DNA of 58,684 nucleotides from a virus: the IMG/VR virus record IMGVR_UViG_3300046804_001439, positions 1 to 58,684 of that record; one strand, 5' to 3'. This document shows positions 19,201 to 25,442 of this stretch, in pieces (within the stretch, counting starts at the first letter, position 1; each line of letters starts with the position of its first letter). The position numbers and the translations under genes were made by a program. The notes beneath the pieces are model-generated. The model saw nothing but the letters and a program-made list of their open reading frames with translations. It was not told where the DNA came from and did no database searches.

Positions 19201-19297
19201 GTACTAGCTTTTCCCTAGGGATAAACTTAGGAATCTCTATAATTCTATTCGCAGGGTCGAATGTATAGGTTGTTTCGCTTAATATGTTTCTAGACAT
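16295..19297 (-). CDS. large structural tail protein with Ig/fibronectin-like repeats
   Basis: 1000 aa, the longest gene in the window. Repeated Thr/Ser/Val-rich blocks of the form VTTKEKHNILPGVSITISGC and ITTTIPHGLSISNEVAITGT with NGSFYVVSV/NGTFTVQNI occur about four times, as do SSTTLSVASTDGFPSSGTIVI-like modules. These are beta-sandwich repeats widespread in large structural proteins of marine and freshwater phages. Position in the fibre cassette suggests a baseplate hub or large fibre. ATG overlaps the stop of the small upstream frame (TAATG) and has an AGGAG site. Confidence 0.65.
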   Translation of the reverse strand: MSRNILSETTYTFDPANRIIEIPKFIPREKLVLITNVTKNIVIFNFSDDTLKTTSYTNSTNADGTQKTTIVLQYNTLSMSATDKLQIVYDVEVDTFTPADAQLDPTNKFRVTQPQALIDTDFEYGVQASKWESLTMTNNRPFAYNTPNPVAVISSITMPALSKIVTVNLSSGTAPANGTPITVQDTYISVANGNFIIESGGGTNSFTYTARSANNTNITSIYDSSKTLVFSGALYTGAAIGGTPTISYSGNRVLITTTIPHGLSISNEVAITGTTASSNPPNGSFYVVSVPSPTQFVIYTNNTITGSVSGGTIYVRPQGQFLHRAFDGGVLFSANADGNYEQAVRQTRRYFRYQSGKGIQVSSGTILKPFAGIEGLTSVGTTVTVTTKEKHNILPGVSITISGCNEAAYNGTFTVQNITGFNTFTYTALSTPSSSIASGFPAVAVNNWFGAQSRLGMFDQQNGIFFEYDGQVLNVVRRNSTSQLSGRVSVTNGSTTVSQTNPNLYQTYFNKQLAPGDYIVLRGQSYRVASISSDTSLTISPAYRGATAQYVTVSKTVDKKVPQSQWNLDKCDGAGPSGYNIDLSKMQMFYMDYSWYGAGFIRWGVRGPQGNIIYVHKEQNNNMNTEAYMRSGNLPARYETQTMPPTTTITSNLSTSATTLSVASTDGFPSSGTIVIKDNNNFEYMNYSGKTATSFTGLTRAQSGADAVQLSILVGSNTGTVTSTTGLQVGQRVITTAFAEGTYISNISGNTLTFTGAAITANPQVTFAPMGVSTPQQYTYAALTPVGVELAWPTFSPAMSHWGTSVIMDGRYDDDKSLLFTYGQSTVTNISAGASRALFSIRIAPSVDSNIVGAFGTRELINRMQLILRALDISTRTASANMLVTAVLNGVPSTSTTWTNAVRDVTTVQNSSLAQIADYAGGSTTVSGGETTGGFFVSTTGSVDLNNVRDLGNSILGGGGTTANTQIYPDGPDTLTIVVQNIGTAAIDVIGRLSWTEAQA

Positions 19298-19410
19298 TAA
19301 AATTCTCCTAATATATAATTATGGCCACCAGCCACTAGGGTTCTAATTGAATTATACCATAGGCCATTAATTAAGTCTACGGTTCTATTATTGAAAAAGA
19401 TGCTCGTCAT
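19297..19410 (-). CDS. possible 37-aa protein between fibre genes
   Basis: Frame MTSIFFNNRTVDLINGLWYN, ending in LVAGGHNYILGEF, overlaps the 3' end of the gene at 19388 by 23 nt and ends in TAATG with the 1000-aa gene. Very short. The tight overlaps on both sides favour translation, but no homology can be claimed. Confidence 0.3.
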   Translation of the reverse strand: MTSIFFNNRTVDLINGLWYNSIRTLVAGGHNYILGEF

Positions 19411-19735
19411 ATATGGTAGCCTCGCCAATATTGGCTGGAGGAATAAACTCACCAGATTCAGTTTTAGTCCACATTGCCTTAACGTCTGGCCCAATAATGT
19501 CACCAGTTACGTCTGAGGCAAATACTGTTGAATTTGTTCTTAAAACTTTATTACCTAGCATTTCTTCTACAAAGTAGATTAGTGGGGCATCTACCCATTC
19601 ACCGTCTTGATATTTTTTTGCCATGATAGATTCTGGATCAATAGAGTCCTCTAGCATAATAGAGTTTTCTACAATCCCGCTTGAATTAACATAGGCAAAT
19701 GCTACTCCGTCTTTTAATTGCACCCAATTTGGCAT
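19388..19735 (-). CDS. hypothetical fibre-region protein
   Basis: 115 aa. Begins MPNWVQLKDGVAFAYVNSSG and has a segment KYQDGEWVDAPLIYFVE, a layout like small phage tail proteins that carry a beta domain. GGAG ribosome-binding site. Sits just downstream of the four-gene paralogue array. Function unknown. Confidence 0.6.
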   Translation of the reverse strand: MPNWVQLKDGVAFAYVNSSGIVENSIMLEDSIDPESIMAKKYQDGEWVDAPLIYFVEEMLGNKVLRTNSTVFASDVTGDIIGPDVKAMWTKTESGEFIPPANIGEATIYDEHLFQ

Positions 19736-19744
19736 TTTTTCTCC

Positions 19745-20119
19745 TTATACATATTCTACAACTTCCCACCGACAAGCACCTGTTGCTGTTAATGTAGTTG
19801 AATTAGTTAATGATACACCATATTCCGCTGAAAATAAAGATGTTGATCCTCCAGAAATAGTCCTTGTTCCAATAAAATTAGGGAAAGATCCAGAGCCCAT
19901 AGATCCATTTGAAGAAGCTGCTACTGAACCACCGCTTGGAGTTAATGTTCCAGATTCATTGCTATTACTTGCAACTGTTCCAGCGGAACCAGTTGAAAAA
20001 GATCTAGCGAATGATTTATCTACATTTACTGATGAAATTGTAATTGTTCCAGCAGACGCAGCAACACCCCTTTGTATTGATTTAATTTTTGAAGTTAAAG
20101 GAGGATAGGTATTAATCAT
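19745..20119 (-). CDS. tandem paralogue 4 of 4, tail surface protein
   Basis: 124 aa. Shares with the three preceding genes the frame IKSIQRG..ASAG.ITISSV..KSF..SFS.GS.GTV, a central Ser/Gly-rich block with TPSGG, a TRTISGG motif, and the end NSTTLTATGACRWEVVEY. Likely a beta-structured tail or capsid decoration or receptor-binding unit. Overlaps the upstream gene by 1 nt. Confidence 0.65.
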   Translation of the reverse strand: MINTYPPLTSKIKSIQRGVAASAGTITISSVNVDKSFARSFSTGSAGTVASNSNESGTLTPSGGSVAASSNGSMGSGSFPNFIGTRTISGGSTSLFSAEYGVSLTNSTTLTATGACRWEVVEYV

Positions 20120-20505
20120 TATAAATACTCCACAACTTCATATCTACAAGCACCTGTTGCAGTAATTGTTGTTGAATTTACTATATAGGCTCCATATTCT
20201 TGCACAGTAATAGCTGTAGTTCCTCCTGAAAATGTTCTTGTTCCAAAATAGTTTGCGAACGTTCCACCACCAGCCACGGCATTTCCACCACCGCTTGGAC
20301 CAGCTATGCTACCTCCTGTTGGATTGAGTTGTCCAGATTCATTACCACTAAGTGAAACTGCTCCTCCAGATCCATTGGAAAAAGATTTAATAAAAGACTT
20401 AGAAGTATCAATTGAAGATATTGTTATGCTTCCAGCAGAAGCAAATGAGCCCCTTTGAATTGATTTAATTGGAGATTGCACAGTTGGAAATATTGATGTA
20501 CCCAT
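20119..20505 (-). CDS. tandem paralogue 3 of 4
   Basis: 128 aa from the ATG that overlaps the previous stop (TAATG at 20503-20507). A longer in-frame start inside the upstream gene is not needed. Same domain as its neighbours: PIKSIQRGSFASAGSITISS, a central PSGGGNAV-type Gly-rich block, NYFGTRTFSGG, and NSTTITATGACRYEVVEY. Hypervariable in the Gly/Ser middle part relative to its paralogues. Confidence 0.65.
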   Translation of the reverse strand: MGTSIFPTVQSPIKSIQRGSFASAGSITISSIDTSKSFIKSFSNGSGGAVSLSGNESGQLNPTGGSIAGPSGGGNAVAGGGTFANYFGTRTFSGGTTAITVQEYGAYIVNSTTITATGACRYEVVEYL

Positions 20506-20891
20506 TATATATGTTCTATAACCTCCCAATTACAAGCACCTGTCACAGTTATAGTTGTTGAATTAATTAAGTAAGCCCCATATTTTGCTGAAACAAAAGA
20601 GTTTGTATTAGGTATTGTTGCTGTTATGCTTCTTGTACCAGAATAGGTTGGAAATGATCCATTTTGATTTAGGCTTCCGCTTGGAGCACCAACTGCACCA
20701 CCAGCTGGTGTATAAACACCTTCAGTAGTTCCAAGTCCCGCTACTGTTCCAGAAGAGCCAGTAGAAAAAGAATTTACAAAAGATTTAGAAATATCCACCG
20801 ATGATATTGTTACGTTGCCAGCAGAAGCTGCAGTACCTCTTTGAATTGATTTTATTGGAGAAGATGTTAATGGATATAAATTAGATGCCAT
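20505..20891 (-). CDS. tandem paralogue 2 of 4
   Basis: 128 aa, same architecture: PIKSIQRGTAASAGNVTISS, a central TPAGGAVGAPSG, TRSITATIPN (different from the TRTFSGG of the others) and NSTTITVTGACNWEVIEH. Overlaps both neighbours by 1 nt, so the four genes form a translationally coupled string. Confidence 0.65.
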   Translation of the reverse strand: MASNLYPLTSSPIKSIQRGTAASAGNVTISSVDISKSFVNSFSTGSSGTVAGLGTTEGVYTPAGGAVGAPSGSLNQNGSFPTYSGTRSITATIPNTNSFVSAKYGAYLINSTTITVTGACNWEVIEHI

Positions 20892-21271
20892 TATGCATAC
20901 TCCACAACTTGCCAGTAACAGGCTCCACTTACAGTTATAGTTGTTGAATTCAAAATATAGGCTCCGAATGACCCTGATGTTAAACTAGTTGTTCCGCCAG
21001 AAAATGTTCTTGTTCCTGTAAGATTTGGATAGGATCCGCTTCCTGGATTAAAGTTTGGTGAAAATATAGCCATGTTGCCACCACTTGGAGTATAAGTTCC
21101 GCTTGTACTACTATTTGTTGCTATTATCCCACTTGATGAATTTGAAAAAGAATTAACAAATGCTTTAGAAACATCTATAGATGATATTGTTATATTTCCA
21201 GAAGAGGCAGCAGAACCTCTTTGCACAGACTTAATTAAAGAAGCTTGCTCTGGAAATACTGATAGTGCCAT
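20891..21271 (-). CDS. tandem paralogue 1 of 4
   Basis: 126 aa, first of the array: LIKSVQRGSAASSGNITISS, TYTPSGGNMA, LTGTRTFSGGTTS, NSTTITVSGACYWQVVEY. Divergence among the four is highest in the centre and lowest at both ends, the pattern expected of a conserved fold with a variable exposed loop. Confidence 0.65.
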   Translation of the reverse strand: MALSVFPEQASLIKSVQRGSAASSGNITISSIDVSKAFVNSFSNSSSGIIATNSSTSGTYTPSGGNMAIFSPNFNPGSGSYPNLTGTRTFSGGTTSLTSGSFGAYILNSTTITVSGACYWQVVEYA

Positions 21272-21272
21272 A

Positions 21273-21602
21273 TTATGACAACTCTACTCCGCTCATATGA
21301 ACTGTAAGTGCTGAGTTAACAGAAGCCCACCCGACTACTGTTTGTGTTCCACTTCCACCTAAAACTTGCTTAAGATCAAATGAGGCAATGCTATTTGCTG
21401 GAACAGATACTGCTGTTGCAAGAGCAACCTGTGTTCCAGATGCATCTGGTAATGTTATATTAAATGTAGCTGCAGTACCAGTTATATTGCTAACAATTAT
21501 ATTTGTTAGTACTGTTGTGGTAGATGCAGGAACGGTATAAAGAACTGTTGTATTCGTAGTAGTAAGAGTAGTTCTTGCTAATAGCTTTGATAGTGTTGGC
21601 AT
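21273..21602 (-). CDS. small tail appendage protein
   Basis: 109 aa, beta-rich (VLYTVPASTTTVLTNIIVSN, then ATFNITLPDASG). Paralogue of the product at 13395-13730. Lies between a fibre gene and the four-gene array. Probably a structural adaptor for fibres. Confidence 0.6.
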   Translation of the reverse strand: MPTLSKLLARTTLTTTNTTVLYTVPASTTTVLTNIIVSNITGTAATFNITLPDASGTQVALATAVSVPANSIASFDLKQVLGGSGTQTVVGWASVNSALTVHMSGVELS

Positions 21603-21612
21603 TTATTCTCCT

Positions 21613-23004
21613 TTAGTATGCTTCCATTATTTGCATAATTTCAATGTTTTTATTTATATCAATTCCAAGTCCTGGAACTCTAAGCCTTCTAATATTTACG
21701 CTTCCTAATGTGATTTCATTTTCAGCTGTTACAGAAGACTTTTCTGCAAATGCTCCTATAATTATATTGTTATCTCCACTTGTTGCTGCATTACCAGCAT
21801 TCATTCCAACAGCAGTATTAAAAGATCCAGTAACATTATATAATGAGTTTGAGCCTATAGCAGTGTTGCTTCCTGCTGTGGCTGAAGCTTGTCTTATTGC
21901 TGAAAATCCAATTGCAGTATTAGAGCTTCCTGTTGTATTCATATATAATGCATCTACGCCCAATGCTGTATTTTGCGATCCAGTAGTATTGCTTCTAAGA
22001 GAATCTGCCCCAATTGCTGTTATAGAAGATGATTCATTAAATGCACCAAGGGCGTTTCTTCCTAGAGCAGTTATATAGCTACTACTAGTTTGTCCATAAA
22101 CAGTTCCTAGAGTATTTCCAGCTGCTTGTGAAGTTACTGGTATTGCTGCCCAAGAAGCAACTGTTCCATTTGTAGTCAAGTACTTACCGTTTTGACTAGA
22201 TTGTGATGGCAAAGCATCTATTGTTGTACTTCCGCCTAATGAAACTGCTGATCCGTTTATTGTAATAGAATTATTTGATAAAGCTGAATTTGGAATATTA
22301 ATTAAATTTGCACCAGAAGTATTTGCTGGGAAAGTTACTGTTCCAGTAAAAGTTGGAGACGCAATCGGTGCATATGTTGACGCAGCATTTGCTTGAGACA
22401 AATACGTACTTACGGCTGTTGCAGAATCTAGCTTGTTTCCAAGGGCTGTAGTTATGGTGGCTGCGTATGAGGCATCATCATTTATTGCAGCGGCTAATTC
22501 ATTTAGAGTATTTAGTGTTGTTGGTGCGGCATCAATAATATTAGAAATTTGTGTATCAACATAAGATTTATTTGCTGCATCATTATTTGAAGATGGAGAA
22601 GCTAGGTTAGTTATTTTAAAGTTGCCCGCAGAAAAATCGGCAGAAAGAGCCGAACCAGATCCAATTGTTTTATTAGTTAATGTTTGTGCTGTTGTCTTAT
22701 CAACTACTTTATCTCTATCAACTGAAATGGCTATTGTATTTAACGTATCATTATATGTTACATTGATTCCATCATGTGTTCCGTTTTGTAAAAATGCTCC
22801 AATATAATCCTGTGTTGCTTCATTAACATCTCCTGGAGATATGTTAATATAAGAAAGAGAATTCCAACCTAAAGATCCATTTCCAACCTTTAGTCTATTA
22901 TTATCAGTATTTAATCCAAGTTCTCCAGCCGCCAATATTGGGTTTGCTGCTAACCATTGTGCGTTTGTTCCACGTCTTATCTTAATTGCAATATCTGATG
23001 GCAT
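21613..23004 (-). CDS. tail fibre with Mtd-like N terminus and YadA-like head repeats
   Basis: 463 aa. N-terminal SDIAIKIRRGTNAQWLAANP, then LAAGELGLNTDNNRLKVGNG, is the Mtd-type beta-prism start. The middle is a shaft with ASPTFTGTVTFPA. Residues about 320-420 carry YadA/trimeric-autotransporter head repeats of 14-20 residues (SSITAIGADSLRSNTTGSQN, TALGVDALYMNTTGSSN, TAIGFSAI, TAIGSNSLYNVTGSFN, TAVGMNAGNA). The head is followed by a short C-terminal end. Such left-handed beta-roll heads bind host surfaces. Confidence 0.78.
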   Translation of the reverse strand: MPSDIAIKIRRGTNAQWLAANPILAAGELGLNTDNNRLKVGNGSLGWNSLSYINISPGDVNEATQDYIGAFLQNGTHDGINVTYNDTLNTIAISVDRDKVVDKTTAQTLTNKTIGSGSALSADFSAGNFKITNLASPSSNNDAANKSYVDTQISNIIDAAPTTLNTLNELAAAINDDASYAATITTALGNKLDSATAVSTYLSQANAASTYAPIASPTFTGTVTFPANTSGANLINIPNSALSNNSITINGSAVSLGGSTTIDALPSQSSQNGKYLTTNGTVASWAAIPVTSQAAGNTLGTVYGQTSSSYITALGRNALGAFNESSSITAIGADSLRSNTTGSQNTALGVDALYMNTTGSSNTAIGFSAIRQASATAGSNTAIGSNSLYNVTGSFNTAVGMNAGNAATSGDNNIIIGAFAEKSSVTAENEITLGSVNIRRLRVPGLGIDINKNIEIMQIMEAY

Positions 23005-23258
23005 TATGGAGTACCTCCATCAATTGATCCTGGATTTGGCAATGTGTTTCCAGATACAGAGAAAATATCTCCGTCATATGTATGTATGTGACTTAAAATT
23101 CCTTGACCAGCATTTGCTACTGGTAGCCAAGCCTCGCCTGTATAAAAATATAATTCATCATCAGTAGTATTATAGTAGATATCTCCAGCTTTACCGTCAG
23201 TTGGATTTGTTGGAAGGGCTACTGCATTTAAGGGAACTAAGCGTCTTACTGATGCCAC
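23004..23258 (-). CDS. short fibre-tip protein
   Basis: 84 aa. PTDGKAGDIYYNTTDDELYF then YTGEAWLPVANAG matches the AGxIYYNTxDxxLYxYxGxxW module found in many phage fibres, followed by HIHTYDG. The 1-nt overlap with the downstream fibre suggests coupled translation. Probably an adaptor or tip. Confidence 0.6.
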   Translation of the reverse strand: MASVRRLVPLNAVALPTNPTDGKAGDIYYNTTDDELYFYTGEAWLPVANAGQGILSHIHTYDGDIFSVSGNTLPNPGSIDGGTP

Positions 23259-23268
23259 TTATTTACTC

Positions 23269-24243
23269 CTAACCAGTTACTACTACTCGATAAGCTCCGC
23301 TAGATGGTGCTGCAGCAAATTTAACTGTTATTGCAGATGTTGATGTATGTTCAATGTCCACTTCAACTTGTGCAAAAGGTGATAGAACCTCATATACCTG
23401 AACAACAAGATCTTTTGTTCCTAAATTATGTGTTACTGTATAAGAAGTTGCAGATGTTGCAAGTGTTTCTGAGTATTTACGAACAATTGAATGATAGTTG
23501 GCTCCATCATTGGTTAATTGCCACTGATCAGCAGACTCGTTCCATTTCAGATCAACATCATTTTCAACACCACGATGTACCTTAATACCAGCATCAACAG
23601 ATGGGGTATTTTCCTCTGGCATGTCGCTATTAAGATTTATATAGTTATCAGATATATTTACTTGTGTTGTATTTACTGCATTAATAGACCCAGTAACATT
23701 TAGGTCTCCGCCAACATTTAAATTATTTGGAATTGTTACATCATTTGGGAATGATGCAATTGTTGTATTAATTGTTGCATTTTCAGAACCATCAAATGAA
23801 ACTGTACCAGTTACTTGACCAGAAAGACTAATAGTTCTAGCTGTTTGTAATTTTGATGCTGTATCAGCATTTCCAGCTAATGAAGCTGTAATTGTTCCAG
23901 CTGAGAAGTTACCACTTGAATTTCTTTGTACAACAAAGTTTGGAGTGTTTGCAGAAGAAGCATCTATTCCGTGAGTGTGATCAGATCTTGCTACTGATGT
24001 TGCTACGCCTTCAGAAGATGTTCCGCCAAGATTAACCTTTGATATGATAATTCCGCCAGTACCAAAGTCTCCACCCATTCTGGCCCAGTATGTACCATTG
24101 AAGAAGAAGAGAGCATTGTCTACGTTATTATAATAAATCTGTCCAGAAACTGGGCTCGATGGTGCTGAGCTTAAGTTTTGGATTCTGGCATTGGCTAATT
24201 CGTTTTTATTTAAGTCAATGCTTACAAGAAATTTTCTTGCCAT
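23269..24243 (-). CDS. tail fibre protein
   Basis: 324 aa. N-terminal LSSAPSSPVSGQIYYNNVDN then ALFFFNGTYWARMGG attachment module, then SVARSDHTHGID, a shaft ending in AGNADTASKLQTARTISLSG (a very widespread fibre motif), DLNVTGSINAV, and a C-terminal beta domain (ATSYTVTHNLGTKDLVVQVY). All are standard for long tail fibres. Confidence 0.75.
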   Translation of the reverse strand: MARKFLVSIDLNKNELANARIQNLSSAPSSPVSGQIYYNNVDNALFFFNGTYWARMGGDFGTGGIIISKVNLGGTSSEGVATSVARSDHTHGIDASSANTPNFVVQRNSSGNFSAGTITASLAGNADTASKLQTARTISLSGQVTGTVSFDGSENATINTTIASFPNDVTIPNNLNVGGDLNVTGSINAVNTTQVNISDNYINLNSDMPEENTPSVDAGIKVHRGVENDVDLKWNESADQWQLTNDGANYHSIVRKYSETLATSATSYTVTHNLGTKDLVVQVYEVLSPFAQVEVDIEHTSTSAITVKFAAAPSSGAYRVVVTG

Positions 24244-24255
24244 TTATTTTCTCCT

Positions 24256-24726
24256 CTAAGACAGGTATGCTGTCCCTGAAAATGGTTGTGCCATTATCAG
24301 TGTTAGTTCGTCAACACTATTATAGTCTATTCCAGTCTCTAATACATCTCCAGAGCTAGCCTTAACAGTAACATTTGGCTTATAGCCAAGATTATGATAA
24401 ATCTTAAGAGCCCATTGACCAGGCTCAAATTCTTCAACCTGTGGCAATTCCCAAGAATACTCCATAGTTTGTGCATTTAATGCAATTCTATCAGATGTTT
24501 CCCAAGATCCGTCGGCAGGCTTTGGACCCCAAAACTTTGAAGTTGTTTTATCATAATAAAAGTCTCCAGTTGTACCAATTTCATCACCTGGATCACCTTC
24601 ACCATTTAAAATTGTTTTTCCAGCAGGGCCCTGTGGGCCTGGAGTATAAACAATTACTTCATTTACTTCTTCTGTAACGGCTAAAGTATTTGTCTCAGAC
24701 GTTACTACAATTGTTTCATCAGCCAT
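24256..24726 (-). CDS. fibre/baseplate protein with collagen-like stub
   Basis: 156 aa. Contains VIVYTPGPQGPAGKTILNG, a short Gly-x-Pro collagen-like piece, DPGDEIGTTGDFYYDKTTSK, and ends with WALKIYHNLGYKPNVTVK. The layout is common in proteins that connect fibres to baseplates. 1-nt overlap with the gene upstream. Confidence 0.65.
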   Translation of the reverse strand: MADETIVVTSETNTLAVTEEVNEVIVYTPGPQGPAGKTILNGEGDPGDEIGTTGDFYYDKTTSKFWGPKPADGSWETSDRIALNAQTMEYSWELPQVEEFEPGQWALKIYHNLGYKPNVTVKASSGDVLETGIDYNSVDELTLIMAQPFSGTAYLS

Positions 24727-25076
24727 TATATTGTCACCGATCTACTTAAAGTTAAGTATCCTTCTAATAATTTTCTTTTAACGCCAACTTCATCTGTAAC
24801 CATTAGATCGTAAGCTGATTTTGGATAAAACAATTTATTTGTTTCTGTTGGAGTCATTGTTATAATAATTTTTCCTAAATTTGGAATTATTTCAATTCCA
24901 CCATCTTCATCAGAAGTTAATGTAACTGCTAATTTACTTCCGCCTTGAGTGTCACGAACCTGCATTTTTGCAGTAGCATCTTGAAGTACAATTGGATTTC
25001 CACTACTATCTTTATATTCGATAGTAAAAGAAAATGTTGTATTTTGGTCAACTTCAAAATTTTTTACAGATGCCAT
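24726..25076 (-). CDS. baseplate upper protein-like N-terminal domain protein
   Basis: 116 aa. FEVDQNTTFSFTIEYKDSSG, then DATAKMQVRDTQGGSKLAVT, is the pattern of the BppU/phage tail N-terminal beta-sandwich domain, here as a stand-alone protein. Probably the base of a fibre complex. Confidence 0.6.
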   Translation of the reverse strand: MASVKNFEVDQNTTFSFTIEYKDSSGNPIVLQDATAKMQVRDTQGGSKLAVTLTSDEDGGIEIIPNLGKIIITMTPTETNKLFYPKSAYDLMVTDEVGVKRKLLEGYLTLSRSVTI

Positions 25077-25097
25077 ATTTCTCCTAATAAAAAAAGA

Positions 25098-25123
25098 CTC
25101 CTATGCTTATTTTAGCATAGGAG
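25098..25123 (-). terminator. rho-independent terminator
   Basis: Perfect 10-bp stem CTCCTATGCT/AGCATAGGAG with a 6-nt loop; on the minus strand it is followed by seven T residues. It closes the EF-hand membrane gene and separates it from the fibre operon. Confidence 0.88.
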
Positions 25124-25147
25124 CCATTTTAAGATGCTATTTAATTA

Positions 25148-25372
25148 TTACTTCTTTGTGAAACCAAAAGCTGGTTCGTTTGTATTTAGCGCTTTTAGAA
25201 TTACTGGCAAAACTGCTGCAATTCCACCCTTAACTAAATCTCCTGGGTCTGTATTACCAGTCATGTAAAGAGCGATGGCTGCACCAAGAAAATGGCGACC
25301 ATAGCTTGCTAACGCTGCTAGAATCTTCTCTTGCATTGTTACCTTTCCATCATTATTTAGATCTTGTTTCAT
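25148..25372 (-). CDS. small membrane protein with EF-hand loop (holin candidate)
   Basis: 74 aa. Residues about 4-16 form a canonical EF-hand calcium loop (D-L-N-N-D-G-K-V-T-x-x-E). Residues about 29-68 form one or two weakly hydrophobic helices (HFLGAAIALYMTGNT, GGIAAVLPVILKAL). Size and topology would suit a holin, but the Ca loop at the N terminus is unusual. It has its own TATAAT box near 25433, a leader with two hairpins and an AGGAGG site, and its own terminator. Confidence 0.55.
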   Translation of the reverse strand: MKQDLNNDGKVTMQEKILAALASYGRHFLGAAIALYMTGNTDPGDLVKGGIAAVLPVILKALNTNEPAFGFTKK

Positions 25373-25387
25373 AAGATCCTCCTATTT

Positions 25388-25438
25388 CTGGGCCTTGTGC
25401 CCAGGAATTTTGGGTGTTACCCCAATTCTTATTATACG
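25388..25438 (-). promoter_or_regulatory. promoter and structured leader of the EF-hand gene
   Basis: A TATAAT box lies immediately past the nrdJ stop on the minus strand, followed by two consecutive hairpins (arms AATTGGGG/CCCAAAATT and CTGGGC/GCCCAG) before the AGGAGG site. The hairpins may be an nrdJ terminator or a leader structure. Confidence 0.4.
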
Positions 25439-25442
25439 CCTA

